Counted from the first letter of the stretch, positions 7,756-16,853 are shown. The stretch: 50,595 nucleotides of DNA from Methylomonas methanica (GCA_001644045.1 LUUF01000066.1:1-50595), one strand, 5' to 3'. Made by a program: numbers and translations. Notes: generated by a model from the letters alone, not told the origin.

Positions 7756-9219
7756 CTATTGGATAAGACTGGCTTCCAGCTTGTCCGCCGTCTCGGGCGG
7801 CTCCAGCCAACCACCGCCCAAAGCCTTGTAAACGGCGGTCAAGGCGGTAGCCGTGGCGGTTTCGCTTTGGGCCAATTGGCTTTGATCCTGCAATAACCGG
7901 AGTTCGCTATCCAGCACGGTCAGAAAATCCGCTATACCTTCCTGATAACGTAAATGCGCCAGTTCCGAGGCTTTCTCGCTGGCCTGAGCCGCCGCCAGCA
8001 AAGAATTGCGGCGGGCGCGCTCCTGGCGATAGCTGACCAGCGCGTTTTCGGTTTCTTCCAGCGCATTCAGTACGGTTTGTTCATATTGTGCCAGGCTGGC
8101 TTCGGCGCGGGCGTCGGCGGCTTTGATGCGGGCGTACACCCGACCCAGATCGAATGCCGCCCAGCTGATCTTCGGGCCGACTGAATATGATTCCGATCCC
8201 GGTGCGACGATGCCGGACAGGGTACTGGCCTCCAGCGACAGGCTGCCCACGAAAGTCACGCGGGGAAACAGGTCGGCGGTAGCAACTCCGATTCTGGCGG
8301 TTGCGGCGGCCAGGCTACGTTCGGCGATACGAATATCCGGGCGGCGGCGCAACAGTTGTTCCGGGCTGCCAATCTGAATGGCATCCGGGGCTTTAGGTAA
8401 CGGTGCAGATTGAGCCAAGCTTGTGGTCAAAGTGTCCGGCATTTGCCCGGTCAATACGCCGAGTCGATGGATGGCTTGTGCTATTGTGCTTTCCAGACGC
8501 GGAATAGTTGCTCTGGTGCTTTCCAACTGCGCCAACGCTCTAGAGGTATCCAGCTCGGTGCCGCGACCGTTTTCCAATTTGACTCTGGTTAGCTCCAGGG
8601 TTTGGGCCTGGTTCTCGGCATTTTTTTGGGCGACCGCCAACTGGTTTTGCAGGCCGCGCAATTCGAAATAATTCCGGGCTGCTTCGGCGATCAGGCTGAC
8701 GCCGATGTCGCGCAGGCTGGCTTCCTGGGCTTCGACTTCGTCGTTGCTGGCCTCGACGTTGCGGCGCACACGGCCGAAAAAATCGATTTCCCAGGACGCA
8801 TCGAAACCGGTGTTGTACAGCTTCAATTCGCGCGGAAAAACCCCGGTGCGGTTATTGAATGAGCCGGTACTGCGCTTTTGCTCGGTGTAATTGGCGTGCG
8901 AGGTTACAGTCGGTAACAGATTTAACCCGGTTTCCAAATACAAGGCCCTGGCTTCGGCCAGATTGGCGCGGGCGATTTTTAGCTCGTAGTTATGGCTGAT
9001 CGTGTTCTCGATCAACGCACTCAATTGCGGATCGTTGAACAATTTCCACCATTGCTCTTCGATGCCGCGATCTGAAAATTCGGCGGGTTGGGCGTTGGCA
9101 AAACTCGCAGGCAAATCGGCAGTGGCCGGTAATTCATAATCCGGGCCGACCGCGCAACCGCTCAACAGCAGTAAGCCGAAAACGGTGTAAGCACGGCGCT
9201 TGGATGTTGGCTGAGTCAT
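7756..9219 (-). CDS. RND efflux outer-membrane lipoprotein, NodT/OprM family
   Basis: 487 residues. The N-terminus has a lipoprotein signal with lipobox LLSGC followed by AVGPDYELP, the hallmark of NodT/OprM-type channels (CAVGPDY). Two tandem outer-membrane efflux repeats follow, with long helices for the periplasmic tunnel (for example around RALAQLESTRATIPRLESTIAQ) and the motif LLRRRPDIRIAERSLAAATARIGVATADLFPR typical of the family. It forms the trimeric outer-membrane exit duct of the tripartite pump. Its start codon overlaps the stop of the RND gene by four bases, so it is the third gene of the operon MFP-RND-OMF. A terminator follows. Substrate range cannot be predicted from this component. 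Confidence 0.95.
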   Translation of the reverse strand: MTQPTSKRRAYTVFGLLLLSGCAVGPDYELPATADLPASFANAQPAEFSDRGIEEQWWKLFNDPQLSALIENTISHNYELKIARANLAEARALYLETGLNLLPTVTSHANYTEQKRSTGSFNNRTGVFPRELKLYNTGFDASWEIDFFGRVRRNVEASNDEVEAQEASLRDIGVSLIAEAARNYFELRGLQNQLAVAQKNAENQAQTLELTRVKLENGRGTELDTSRALAQLESTRATIPRLESTIAQAIHRLGVLTGQMPDTLTTSLAQSAPLPKAPDAIQIGSPEQLLRRRPDIRIAERSLAAATARIGVATADLFPRVTFVGSLSLEASTLSGIVAPGSESYSVGPKISWAAFDLGRVYARIKAADARAEASLAQYEQTVLNALEETENALVSYRQERARRNSLLAAAQASEKASELAHLRYQEGIADFLTVLDSELRLLQDQSQLAQSETATATALTAVYKALGGGWLEPPETADKLEASLIQ

Positions 9220-12200
9220 GGCGATACCTCCGCTGGAGGTTGATGAGATGTTAAATCGTTTGGTTTGCGCGTCGGCCTTAGTCGTTGGGCGATGGCCTGC
9301 ACCACCACATAAAACACCGGCGTCAGTAATAAGCCGAACACTGTTACGCCTATCATGCCGCTGAATACCGCCGTCCCGAGCAGACGCCGGGATTCGGCGC
9401 CGGCGCCCTGGGCAATAACCAGCGGAAACACGCCCATGATGAAGGCAAACGAAGTCATCAGAATCGGCCGTAAGCGGATCCGCGATGCTTCCACTGCCGC
9501 CTCGAAGCGATTCAAGCCGCTTTCCTGGCGCTGCTTGGCAAACTCGACGATCAAAATCGCGTTCTTACTGGCTAGCCCCACGAGTACGATAAAACCGATT
9601 TGGGTGAAAATATTGTTGTCCATATTGCTGAGCCAAACCCCGGTCATCGACGACAAAATACACATAGGCACGATCAGGATCACCGCGAACGGTAGCGACC
9701 AGCTTTCGTATTGCGCGGCCAAAGCCAGGAATACGAAGATCACGCTGAGCGGAAACACCAGCATTGCCACGTTACCGGCCAATACCTGTTGCAAGCTCAG
9801 TTCGGTCCATTCGAAATCAAAACCCGGCGGCAGTTCTGCCGACAGCAATTTGTCCATCGTGCCGATAGCCTGGCCGGAGCTGACGCCGGGCAGGGTACTG
9901 CCGTTGATTTCCGCGGCCGGGTACATGTTGTAACGGGTGATCTTGTCCGCGCCGGCGGTTTCTTTCACATCGCTGACCGCGCCCAGCGGCACCATGCCAC
10001 CTTGGCGGTTTTTGGTTTTCAGTTCGCTGATATCGCCCGGCAACATCCTGAATTGGGCATCGGATTGCGCCACGACTTGATAGGTCCGGCCGAAAGCGTT
10101 GAAATCGTTGACGTACAACGAACCCAGGTAAATCTGTAAGGTATCGAATACGTCTTTCAAAGGCACATCCATAGCCTTGACGCGGGTTCTATCCACATCC
10201 ACGAACAGTTGCGGCACGCCGGAGGCGAAGGTGGTAAACAAACCCACCAAACCCGGTTGTTGATTGGCCTTGCCCAGCATCTCGTTAGTCACCCGTTGTA
10301 ATTCGTCGATACCGGCGTTGTTTCGGTCCTCGATCTGCAGTTTAAAACCGCCGACCGAACTCATACCGCGAATCGGCGGCGGCGGGAATACCGCGATGCG
10401 GGCATTCGGAATACTCGCCAGGCGCTGGCTCAAATCCTTGATCACCTGATCGGCATGCAGCTCCGGATGGCCGGCCCTATCTTCAAACGCCCCCAAACGG
10501 GCGAACATGGTGGCAACGTTGGACTGATTGGCGCCGCTCAAAATAGACCAGCCGGCGTAGGCATTAATATGTTGCACGCCTTTAGTTTCCAGTACGATCT
10601 TGCTGGCTTGCTGCACCACGTCCTGGGTGCGGGCCAGCGAGGCGGCATCGGGCAATTGCGCGTACAGCACCAGATAGCCTTGATCCTGTTGTGGAATGAA
10701 ACCGGTCGGCACTTTCTCGAAGGCCAGGAAATTCAAGCCGTTCAGGCCGACATAGAGCACCAGCACCAAGGCGGTCATGCGGATCAAACGGCCAACCAGG
10801 CGCGAGTAGCCCGTGCTGAAACGGTCGAAAAAGCGGTTAAATGCGCCGAAAAACCAGCCGAACAGTTTGTCGAATAATTTGGTGAAAGCGTCTTTATTGT
10901 CGTGGGCGCGATCCAGCAGTAACGCGCACAAAGCCGGACTCAGCGTCAACGAGTTAAACGCCGAAATCACCGTGGATACGGCAATGGTCAACGCAAACTG
11001 TTTGTAAAACGCGCCGGATACCCCGGTGATGAAGGCGGTCGGCACGAATACCGCCACCAACACCAGCGCGGTGGCCACGACCGGCCCGACCACTTCAGAC
11101 ATCGCCAGCCGCGTGGCTTCGCGGGCATGCATGCCGTCGGCGATATGGCGCTCGACGTTTTCCACCACCACGATGGCGTCGTCTACCACGATACCGATGG
11201 CCAGCACCAAACCGAATAGTGACAGCGTGTTGAGGGAGATGCCTAGCCCCGACATCACCGCAAACGTACCGATCAAGGACACCGGCACCGCCAACAAGGG
11301 AATGACCGCCGCCCGCCAGTTTTGCAGGAAGACGATCACCACCAATACCACCAACAGTAAGGCTTCGAACAGGGTTTTCACCACCGCATCAATGGATTGC
11401 TGCACGAACACCACGGTGTCGTAAACCAGCACGTAATCCAGGCCTTCCGGGAAACGGGTCTTCAGTTTTTCCATCGCATCGACTACCGCTTTCTTGGTGT
11501 CGATGGCATTGGAGCCGGGCAGTTGGAAGATCGCCAAGCCCACGGTTTGTTCGCCGTCCAGATATAAGCCGGAGTTATAGTCCTTGGCGCCCAGTTCGAT
11601 GCGCGCCACGTCTTTCAGGCGGGTGACCTGGCCGTTTTCGCCTTGCTTAATGACGATGTCGCCGAATTGCTCGGGCTCGGTCAAGCGGCCCAGTGTGCTG
11701 ACGGTGTATTGGTACTCGGCGTTATTGGGCGAGGGTTGCTGACCGACTACGCCGGCCGCCACTTGCACGTTTTGTTCGCGCACCGCATTCACTACCTCGG
11801 CGGCGGTCAGATTGCGGGCAGCGATGGCTTCCGGGTTCAGCCATAAACGCATACTGTAATCGCGGGCGCCGAACAGCAGAATATCGCCGACGCCGGGCAA
11901 ACGCGCCAGCGTATCGCGGATTTGCAGCAGCGCGTAGTTGCTCATATACACGCTGTCGTAACGTTTGTCCGGCGACACCAGGTTAACGACCAGGCTTAAA
12001 TCCGGGCTACGTTTTTTCACGCTGATACCTTGGCGGCGAACCTCTTCCGGCAGTTTAGGATCCGCCAGCGCCACCCGGTTTTGCACCAAGACTTGGGCTT
12101 TATCCAGATTGGTGCCGGGTTTGAAGGTGACGGTCAATGACATCGCGCCGCTGTTGGTGGACTGCGAGGACATATACAGCATGTCTTCCACGCCGTTCAC

Positions 12201-12413
12201 TTCCTGTTCGATCGGCGTGGCCACGGTTTCCGCAACCACCTTGGCGTTAGCGCCGGGGTAGTTGGTGCTGACCACTACGGTGGGCGGGGCAATTTCCGGG
12301 TACTGCGCAATCGGCAGGCCGATCAGTGCCAGACTGCCGACCAACACGATCACAATCGACAATACCGCCGCGAATATCGGCCGATCGATAAAAAAATGGC
12401 TGAATTTATCCAT
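9216..12413 (-). CDS. RND multidrug efflux transporter, HAE-1 family (AcrB/MexB-like)
   Basis: 1065 residues, the usual length for HAE-1 pumps. It starts MDKFSHFFIDRPIFAAVLSI, the standard first transmembrane segment, and has 12 membrane helices with two large periplasmic loops. The proton-relay residues are present: two aspartates in AIGIVVDDAIVVVENVERH (TM4) and the lysine in VGLASKNAILIVEFAK (TM10). FxGF-type docking and pore-domain sequences (SVGGFKLQIEDR) are intact. It is the inner-membrane proton/drug antiporter of the tripartite system. It begins 3 bases after the MFP stop and its end overlaps the OMF start. The substrate is unknown; likely hydrophobic or amphiphilic compounds. Confidence 0.97.
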   Translation of the reverse strand: MDKFSHFFIDRPIFAAVLSIVIVLVGSLALIGLPIAQYPEIAPPTVVVSTNYPGANAKVVAETVATPIEQEVNGVEDMLYMSSQSTNSGAMSLTVTFKPGTNLDKAQVLVQNRVALADPKLPEEVRRQGISVKKRSPDLSLVVNLVSPDKRYDSVYMSNYALLQIRDTLARLPGVGDILLFGARDYSMRLWLNPEAIAARNLTAAEVVNAVREQNVQVAAGVVGQQPSPNNAEYQYTVSTLGRLTEPEQFGDIVIKQGENGQVTRLKDVARIELGAKDYNSGLYLDGEQTVGLAIFQLPGSNAIDTKKAVVDAMEKLKTRFPEGLDYVLVYDTVVFVQQSIDAVVKTLFEALLLVVLVVIVFLQNWRAAVIPLLAVPVSLIGTFAVMSGLGISLNTLSLFGLVLAIGIVVDDAIVVVENVERHIADGMHAREATRLAMSEVVGPVVATALVLVAVFVPTAFITGVSGAFYKQFALTIAVSTVISAFNSLTLSPALCALLLDRAHDNKDAFTKLFDKLFGWFFGAFNRFFDRFSTGYSRLVGRLIRMTALVLVLYVGLNGLNFLAFEKVPTGFIPQQDQGYLVLYAQLPDAASLARTQDVVQQASKIVLETKGVQHINAYAGWSILSGANQSNVATMFARLGAFEDRAGHPELHADQVIKDLSQRLASIPNARIAVFPPPPIRGMSSVGGFKLQIEDRNNAGIDELQRVTNEMLGKANQQPGLVGLFTTFASGVPQLFVDVDRTRVKAMDVPLKDVFDTLQIYLGSLYVNDFNAFGRTYQVVAQSDAQFRMLPGDISELKTKNRQGGMVPLGAVSDVKETAGADKITRYNMYPAAEINGSTLPGVSSGQAIGTMDKLLSAELPPGFDFEWTELSLQQVLAGNVAMLVFPLSVIFVFLALAAQYESWSLPFAVILIVPMCILSSMTGVWLSNMDNNIFTQIGFIVLVGLASKNAILIVEFAKQRQESGLNRFEAAVEASRIRLRPILMTSFAFIMGVFPLVIAQGAGAESRRLLGTAVFSGMIGVTVFGLLLTPVFYVVVQAIAQRLRPTRKPNDLTSHQPPAEVSP

Positions 12414-12416
12414 GGT

Positions 12417-13652
12417 TTATTGCGCTCCCGGCGCGGTAAGCGAGGTGCGTTCCGGATCGACTTTGGCGCCCGGCTTGAGCTTTTGCAAACCTTCCACCAC
12501 GACCCAATCGTCCGCTTGCAAGCCGCTGCGAATTACCCGCATATCACCGATCCGCGAGCCCGGCGTGACTTGCCGGTATTCCGCCTGATTATCCTGATTG
12601 ATCACCCAAACAAAGCGTTGCGCCTGATCGGTGGCGATGGCGCGGTCGGGCAGCAGTAATGCCTGATAAGACGCCGAGGCCTGCACTCGTAAACGTGCGA
12701 AAAATCCGGGGCTGAGCAATTCGTCCGGATTGGCGAATACGCCGCGCAAAGTCAGCGTGCCGGTGGCGGCATCTTCACGCGGGGCTATGTAGTCGAGTTT
12801 GCCTTGATGTGGAAAATCGGTTTCGTCGGCGACAGCCAACTCCACCGGCGTCCCTTTTAGGTCGGCGGAACCTGTGCCGTGTTGTTGGGCGTGGCGGCGA
12901 TAGCGCAGCACCGATTGTTCGTCGGCGTCGACATAAACATAAACCGGATCGGTGGACACGATGTTGGTCAGCAGCGTGTCGTCGACCTTGACCAAATTGC
13001 CGGCGGTGACCATTTCCCGGCCGACGCGGCCGTTGATCGGGGCGCGAATTTCGGTGTATTCCAGATTGAGCTTGGCCGTGTAGACGTTGGCTTCCGCGGA
13101 TTCCACCGCAGCGGCGGCTTCGCGCAGGCCTTTGTTGCGCATATCGTATTCTTCTGCAGAAATAGCTTTGGCTTTGAACAGGTTTTCCGCGCGGCTCAAG
13201 TCGTTTTTCGCCAGTTCGCGTTTGGTTTTGGCGCGTTCCAGCTCAGCGACGGCATAGTTAAGCTGGGCTTTCAATGGCTTGGGGTCGATCTGAAACAGCA
13301 GGTCGCCTTTTTTGACTTTGGCGCCGGCCGTGAAATTGACGCTTTCCAAATAACCGCCGACGCGGGCACGAATATCCACGGAGTTGATCGCTTCGACTCG
13401 GCCGGTGTATTCGTCCCACTCGGTCGTTTCCCGGCTCAAGGGATGAGCGATTTTAACGGCGGGCGGCGGTGGCGCGGCCGGCGCGCCGGCGGATTCTCCC
13501 GAACCGCCGCAGCCCAACAAAACCAGTTGCAGCGCGATGCCGACAAACCCCAGTTTCAGTCCGAACGGCGCTGGAATATCGTTAGGCCTCGTCAGTTCTC
13601 GAGATGAGTTTGCCCGTTTGTCTGCAACCGTCATGTGCGCGTTTTTTGCCAT
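12417..13652 (-). CDS. RND efflux membrane-fusion protein (AcrA/MexA-like)
   Basis: 411 residues from ATG 13652 (no strong ribosome site; an in-frame ATG at 13634 is an alternative). After a positively charged leader, a hydrophobic stretch ends in LVLLGCGGSG, a plausible lipobox, so the protein is probably a lipid-anchored periplasmic adaptor. Barrel-sandwich and hairpin domains follow: DIRARVGGYLESVNF, KKGDLLFQIDPKPL, a coiled-coil hairpin (~130-190), then LEYTEIRAPINGRVGRE and the beta-barrel. It bridges the RND pump and the outer-membrane channel. As first gene of the operon it faces the divergent TetR gene across a palindromic operator, so it is probably repressed by that regulator. Odd point: the leader is long, so the true start may be downstream. 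Confidence 0.93.
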   Translation of the reverse strand: MAKNAHMTVADKRANSSRELTRPNDIPAPFGLKLGFVGIALQLVLLGCGGSGESAGAPAAPPPPAVKIAHPLSRETTEWDEYTGRVEAINSVDIRARVGGYLESVNFTAGAKVKKGDLLFQIDPKPLKAQLNYAVAELERAKTKRELAKNDLSRAENLFKAKAISAEEYDMRNKGLREAAAAVESAEANVYTAKLNLEYTEIRAPINGRVGREMVTAGNLVKVDDTLLTNIVSTDPVYVYVDADEQSVLRYRRHAQQHGTGSADLKGTPVELAVADETDFPHQGKLDYIAPREDAATGTLTLRGVFANPDELLSPGFFARLRVQASASYQALLLPDRAIATDQAQRFVWVINQDNQAEYRQVTPGSRIGDMRVIRSGLQADDWVVVEGLQKLKPGAKVDPERTSLTAPGAQ

Positions 13653-13679
13653 TGCCGTACTGCCTAAAAAGTCGTTTAA

Positions 13680-13708
13680 CTAAAATGGTAATGTCTATTA
13701 CCGTTTAG
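13680..13708. promoter_or_regulatory. Putative TetR operator between efflux operon and regulator
   Basis: GGTAAT-GTCT-ATTACC (13687-13702) is a perfect 6-bp inverted repeat that extends outward to CTAAA...TTTAG with one unpaired base. It lies in the 106-bp divergent intergenic region, ~28 bp from the MFP start and ~51 bp from the TetR start, so one site could control both genes. Binding by the adjacent TetR protein is inference. Confidence 0.65.
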
Positions 13709-13758
13709 TCTAGGGTATCATCTTTATCCAAGTCAATTCATTTTGCGAACAACACAGC

Positions 13759-14379
13759 ATGGTCAAATGTGGACGCCCTTGTAAGGGTGATGAGCAACAA
13801 AGCCGGGATCGATTACTCGATGCCGCGTTGCAGCTTTTTCTGGAACACGGCTATGGAAACCTCAGCATGGAAACCATCGCCCGAGATGCGCGGGTTTCGC
13901 TGCGCACTATTTATAGCCAGTTCGGCGGCAAGGCAGGCTTGTTCGGGGCGTTGATGCGACGTTGCAGCGACCAGTTCATCGCCAGTCTGGCCGATGATTG
14001 TGCTTTGGAAGAGGCGTTATTGATCTTTGGCCGGCAATTTTTATTCAGGATTACCCGGCCAGATGTGATGCGGATGCGGGCGATATTGATCGGCGAATCA
14101 CCGCGATTTCCGGATTTGGCTACGCAATTTTACGAACAGGGTCCGCAACGGACTTTAGATAAGCTGGCCCAATTTTTCAGCCGCCATCAACAAGCCGGGG
14201 CCATGGTTAAACTGGATCCGCATTTTCTGGCGGATCAATTCGTCAGCGCGTTGCGCAGCGAACGTCTGCAAAGATTGCAACTGGGTTTGGAACCGGCACC
14301 GGACGAAGCGGAAATCGAGCAATGGGTGCGGCAGGCCGTGAGCTTGTTTTTGCAAGGATGCGCGTTGGCTGAGCCTTAA
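13759..14379 (+). CDS. TetR/AcrR-family repressor of the efflux operon
   Basis: 206 residues. The N-terminal helix-turn-helix matches TetR regulators: RDRLLDAALQLFLEHGYGNLSMETIARDARVSLRTIYSQFGGKAGLF (residues ~13-58), with the usual YxxFGGKxGLF ending of the DNA-binding domain. The C-terminal ~140 residues form the variable ligand and dimer domain (TetR_C-like, with QFVSALRSERLQRLQLGL). It is divergent from the MFP-RND-OMF operon, the classic arrangement of a local, self-regulating drug-responsive repressor. The ligand is probably a pump substrate. The ATG has no strong ribosome site. A hairpin spans its stop codon. Confidence 0.92.
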   Translation: MVKCGRPCKGDEQQSRDRLLDAALQLFLEHGYGNLSMETIARDARVSLRTIYSQFGGKAGLFGALMRRCSDQFIASLADDCALEEALLIFGRQFLFRITRPDVMRMRAILIGESPRFPDLATQFYEQGPQRTLDKLAQFFSRHQQAGAMVKLDPHFLADQFVSALRSERLQRLQLGLEPAPDEAEIEQWVRQAVSLFLQGCALAEP

Positions 14380-14389
14380 AGGCTCAGCC
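14367..14389 (+). terminator. Hairpin spanning the TetR stop codon
   Basis: GGCTGAGCC-TTAAA-GGCTCAGCC is a perfect 9-bp stem whose loop contains the TAA stop. There is no T tract after it, so termination would be weak or Rho-aided; it may instead protect the mRNA 3' end. Confidence 0.45.
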
Positions 14390-14502
14390 TGCTTGGCAGG
14401 ATTTGGTGAAGTTTCCCCGGCGTCGATCGGGGGATATTCCCAAGGAATAGGGCCGATGGGTCAGGATAATACCGGGTTTTTCACCACCTTTCGGTATTGC
14501 TC

Positions 14503-15030
14503 ATGCGACACATCATTTTTTCACTCTGCTTTCTGCTTCTTTCCTGGCAAGCGCATGCCCACGGCCCGACGCCGCAAAAAGCGAAGGAATCCTTGACTAT
14601 TCAAGCGCCCATCGCCAAGGTTTGGGCCGAGCTGAAAAATTTCGACGACATTGCCAACTGGCATCCGGACTTGAAAAAAAGCGCGGGCGACGGCAAACAT
14701 CAGTCCGGCGGCGTTCGTACCTTGACATTTCAAAACGATGAATCCATCGTCGAAGAGCTGGACTATTACAGCGAGCCGGAACATGAATACAGCTATCGGC
14801 TGAAAACCGAAAACAGCAAAGCCTTCCCCACCAGTTCGCACACCGTCGATGTCAAAGTCGCGGCGGGCGAGACTGCCGACAGCAGCGTGGTTACCTTGAA
14901 AAGCCGCTTCTACCGTGGCGATACCGGCAACACCCCGCCGGACAATTTGAACGACGAAGCGGCGGTCAAAGCGATGACTCAGTTTTTCAAGAACGGCTTG
15001 AACGGCTTGAAAACCAAGCTGGAGAAATAA
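14503..15030 (+). CDS. mxaD: MxaD, periplasmic SRPBCC-domain protein of methanol oxidation
   Basis: 175 residues from ATG 14503; the frame opens two codons earlier at a TTG. A Sec signal peptide (RHIIFSLCFLLLSWQAHA) precedes a START/Bet v1-like (SRPBCC) domain: LTIQAPIAKVWAELKNFDDIANWHPDLKKS, then GGVRTLTFQNDESIVEELDYYSEPEHEYSYRL. MxaD is a periplasmic protein reported to promote interaction between methanol dehydrogenase and cytochrome cL. In Methylococcus the gene ends the mxa operon; here it is alone, 1.8 kb upstream of mxaF, with a transposase remnant starting within ~3-10 bases of its stop. The signal peptide and context support the name; other SRPBCC proteins share the fold. No clear terminator is seen after it. 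Confidence 0.85.
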   Translation: MRHIIFSLCFLLLSWQAHAHGPTPQKAKESLTIQAPIAKVWAELKNFDDIANWHPDLKKSAGDGKHQSGGVRTLTFQNDESIVEELDYYSEPEHEYSYRLKTENSKAFPTSSHTVDVKVAAGETADSSVVTLKSRFYRGDTGNTPPDNLNDEAAVKAMTQFFKNGLNGLKTKLEK

Positions 15031-15032
15031 TT

Positions 15033-15429
15033 CCGCGTGCCGGCACAGTGCCACGAACTGACTGCAGACTTTACGAATGGCTGTGCCGTTATCTTTGCGA
15101 AAATTGGCAATGGTTTTGAAGTCGGGCGTCAACCGCGCCAATAACCAGATCAGCTCCAGATTACGCTGGCTTTCACGCTCTAGTCGGCGACTGGATTGAA
15201 TCCGGTTCAAATAACCGTAGATATAGAGTTTTAGCAATACAGCGGGATGATAAGCGGGGCGTCCGGTTTTCATGGGAGAAACCCCAGCGAATCCTAACTT
15301 GCCCAGATCGAGTTGTTCGACAAAAACGTCAACGACTCGAACCGGATTGTCCTCGGCGACATAATCCTCCAACTGCTCGGGAAATAGAGTTGCCTGAGTT
15401 CGATCTGTACTCTGAATGAAGCGTTTCAT
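15033..15429 (-). pseudogene. IS1182-type transposase, N-terminal fragment
   Basis: From ATG 15429 the first ~131 residues are an IS1182-family (DDE) transposase N-terminus: RFIQSTDRTQATLFPEQLEDYV, then GRPAYHPAVLLKLYIYGYLNRI and SSRRLERESQRNLELIWL, up to VCSQFVALCRH. After that, homology ends and the frame simply runs antisense through mxaD, so the catalytic core is gone. The intact element would be ~450 residues. The break lies next to the mxaD stop codon, so either the insertion or a later deletion joined the two. The matching terminal repeat is at 15480-15497. Confidence 0.85.
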
Positions 15430-15479
15430 CTACACTCCCGGTTGATTGGCCGTGAGATTATTTTACCAAATCGAGCGTT

Positions 15480-15497
15480 TTTACACAGTCTGGACCC
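15480..15497 (-). mobile_element. Terminal inverted repeat of the IS1182-type remnant
   Basis: On the minus strand this reads GGGTCCAGACTGTGTAAA, 50 bp upstream of the transposase start, where the element's left end is expected. The same 18 bases with one change occur at the last position of the window (50578-50595). Confidence 0.6.
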
Positions 15498-15568
15498 GAA
15501 CTAGACAGTCACGGTGATCCAAAATTAGTTCAGAGACTGTCCGAAATTAACTATAAAGGGGGCAGGGC

Positions 15569-15638
15569 TGTAGGATGTGCTTCACAGCGTGAAGCGCATC
15601 GTTCGCGATTGGTGCGGTTCGTAACTCACCACACCTAC
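15569..15638. repeat. REP-like palindromic intergenic repeat
   Basis: GATGTGCTTCAC-AGC-GTGAAGCGCATC (15574-15600) is a 12-bp stem with one G-T pair, enclosed by GTAGG (15570-15574) and CCTAC (15634-15638). GTAGG...CCTAC-bounded palindromes of this type recur as dispersed intergenic elements. Confidence 0.5.
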
Positions 15639-15697
15639 GTCTGCTTTTGGTTGGACATTTGCCACTGATACTTTTGTTACATCTGGTGGCTGAAATC

Positions 15698-16351
15698 TTA
15701 AGCACTGGTTTTGACGATGCCTTGCCGGCTGGCCAATAAAGTTAACTCCGACATGGTTTTCACACTCAATTTTTCCTTGATCGCGGTGCTGTGATTGCAG
15801 ACGGTTTTATAACTCAAACATAATTTATCCGCCGCCTCGCGGGTGCTCAGGCCGTTGGCCAGCAAGCAAAAAATATCGAATTCGCGCGGCGACAACGATT
15901 TGACCTTATAAGCCTCGTCCTGGCCTATGGCCATATTTACCGCCAATTGCTGAGCCAGGGCCGGCTCGATATACGTGCCGCCCTCGGCCAGCGTGCAGAC
16001 AGCTGTGACCAAGGTGTCGGGTTCGTTATTCTTGGTGATGTAGCCCTTAGCGCCGGCTTTAATCGCTCTGGTGACGTAGACCAGCTCGTTATGAATGCTG
16101 AATACCAAGATCTTGCAGTGGGGATAGCGGACTAATAAGCGACGCACGGATTCCAAACCGCCCAGACCGGGCATCGATAAATCCATCACCACCACATCCG
16201 GCGTCTGCTTGTCATATACCTGGCACGCGGTCTCACCTCTATCGGCTTCGTAGACCGCGCCGATCCGTTCCGACAACGATAAATATGTCTTATAACCGGC
16301 TCTGACTACCGCGTGGTCGTCCACCAATAAAACGCTGATTTTATTTGCCAC
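15698..16351 (-). CDS. mxaB: NarL/FixJ-type response regulator, probably MxaB
   Basis: 217 residues. An N-terminal receiver domain has the acidic pair in LLVDDH, the phospho-acceptor Asp57 in VVVMDLSMPG, the conserved Ser/Thr (LVFSIH) and Lys (GYITKN). The C-terminal LuxR-type helix-turn-helix (~150-210) has LSPREFDIFCLLANGLSTREAADKLCLSYKTVCNHSTAIKEKL. In methylotrophs the MxaB regulator of this class is needed for mxaF expression, and its gene often lies beside the mxa cluster. Here it is divergent from mxaF, with 506 bp between, which fits direct control. No histidine kinase is nearby; the partner must be elsewhere. The name rests on context plus family; another NarL-type regulator cannot be excluded. 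Confidence 0.75.
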   Translation of the reverse strand: MANKISVLLVDDHAVVRAGYKTYLSLSERIGAVYEADRGETACQVYDKQTPDVVVMDLSMPGLGGLESVRRLLVRYPHCKILVFSIHNELVYVTRAIKAGAKGYITKNNEPDTLVTAVCTLAEGGTYIEPALAQQLAVNMAIGQDEAYKVKSLSPREFDIFCLLANGLSTREAADKLCLSYKTVCNHSTAIKEKLSVKTMSELTLLASRQGIVKTSA

Positions 16352-16387
16352 TAACTACGTGTCCTGCTTGCTCTGTTGCGTTGATGA

Positions 16388-16440
16388 GCAAGAAACGCCT
16401 TCGGCAGAGCCGATGGCTATCCATGGCTGGCGTTTCTTGC
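16388..16440. repeat. 12-bp perfect inverted repeat in the mxaB-mxaF intergenic region
   Basis: GCAAGAAACGCC (16388-16399) and GGCGTTTCTTGC (16429-16440) are exact reverse complements with 29 bases between, themselves partly palindromic. It could fold as a long hairpin in a leader RNA, or be a repeat remnant. There is no T tract after it. Confidence 0.5.
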
Positions 16441-16711
16441 CCCGCCATGATGCCGATTTTTGTGCCCGGAAACCATGGGAGCTTTTCCCGTTTTGGTGTT
16501 GAGTCCTGCGGCGAAATGCCGGGAAAACTTCCAGGGCTTTTTGCGCGGTTTTCCCAGGCTATTCGTGGATTATTCCGTAACGCCCGATAGGCCGCCTTCT
16601 TTACCATTTGCGCCAGCATGGCCCGGTAGGTCTAAGTCAATATTGTGTGCGACTTGATCGAGGTTGCTGAGGTGAAAAGTGAAGGAGATTTCCGCCGCAA
16701 AGCAAAATCTT

Positions 16712-16728
16712 GCGTCACGGATTGACGC
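16712..16728. promoter_or_regulatory. Candidate regulator site upstream of mxaF
   Basis: GCGTCA-CGGAT-TGACGC is a perfect 6-bp inverted repeat with a 5-base spacer, 130 bp before the mxaF start. Size and position suit a dimeric regulator such as the adjacent NarL-type protein; no promoter element is clear enough to place it relative to transcription start. Confidence 0.35.
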
Positions 16729-16847
16729 CAAAATTAAGCGCAGCGTGTGATTGATTTTGCCCGGAAATGCCGATGGCGTATCCGCTTTTAACGGAAGGCT
16801 CCCCTAACCAACCGATTTGCCGGGCCATGCAACCTAATAAACAACAT

Positions 16848-16853
16848 AGGAGG
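16848..16853 (+). promoter_or_regulatory. Strong ribosome binding site of mxaF
   Basis: AGGAGG lies four bases before the ATG at 16858. It is the strongest site in the cluster, as expected for one of the most abundant proteins of a methanotroph. Confidence 0.85.

Noticed and set aside
14521..15429. 302-residue minus-strand frame as a full transposase
   Set aside because: Only the first ~131 residues match; the rest is antisense to mxaD.
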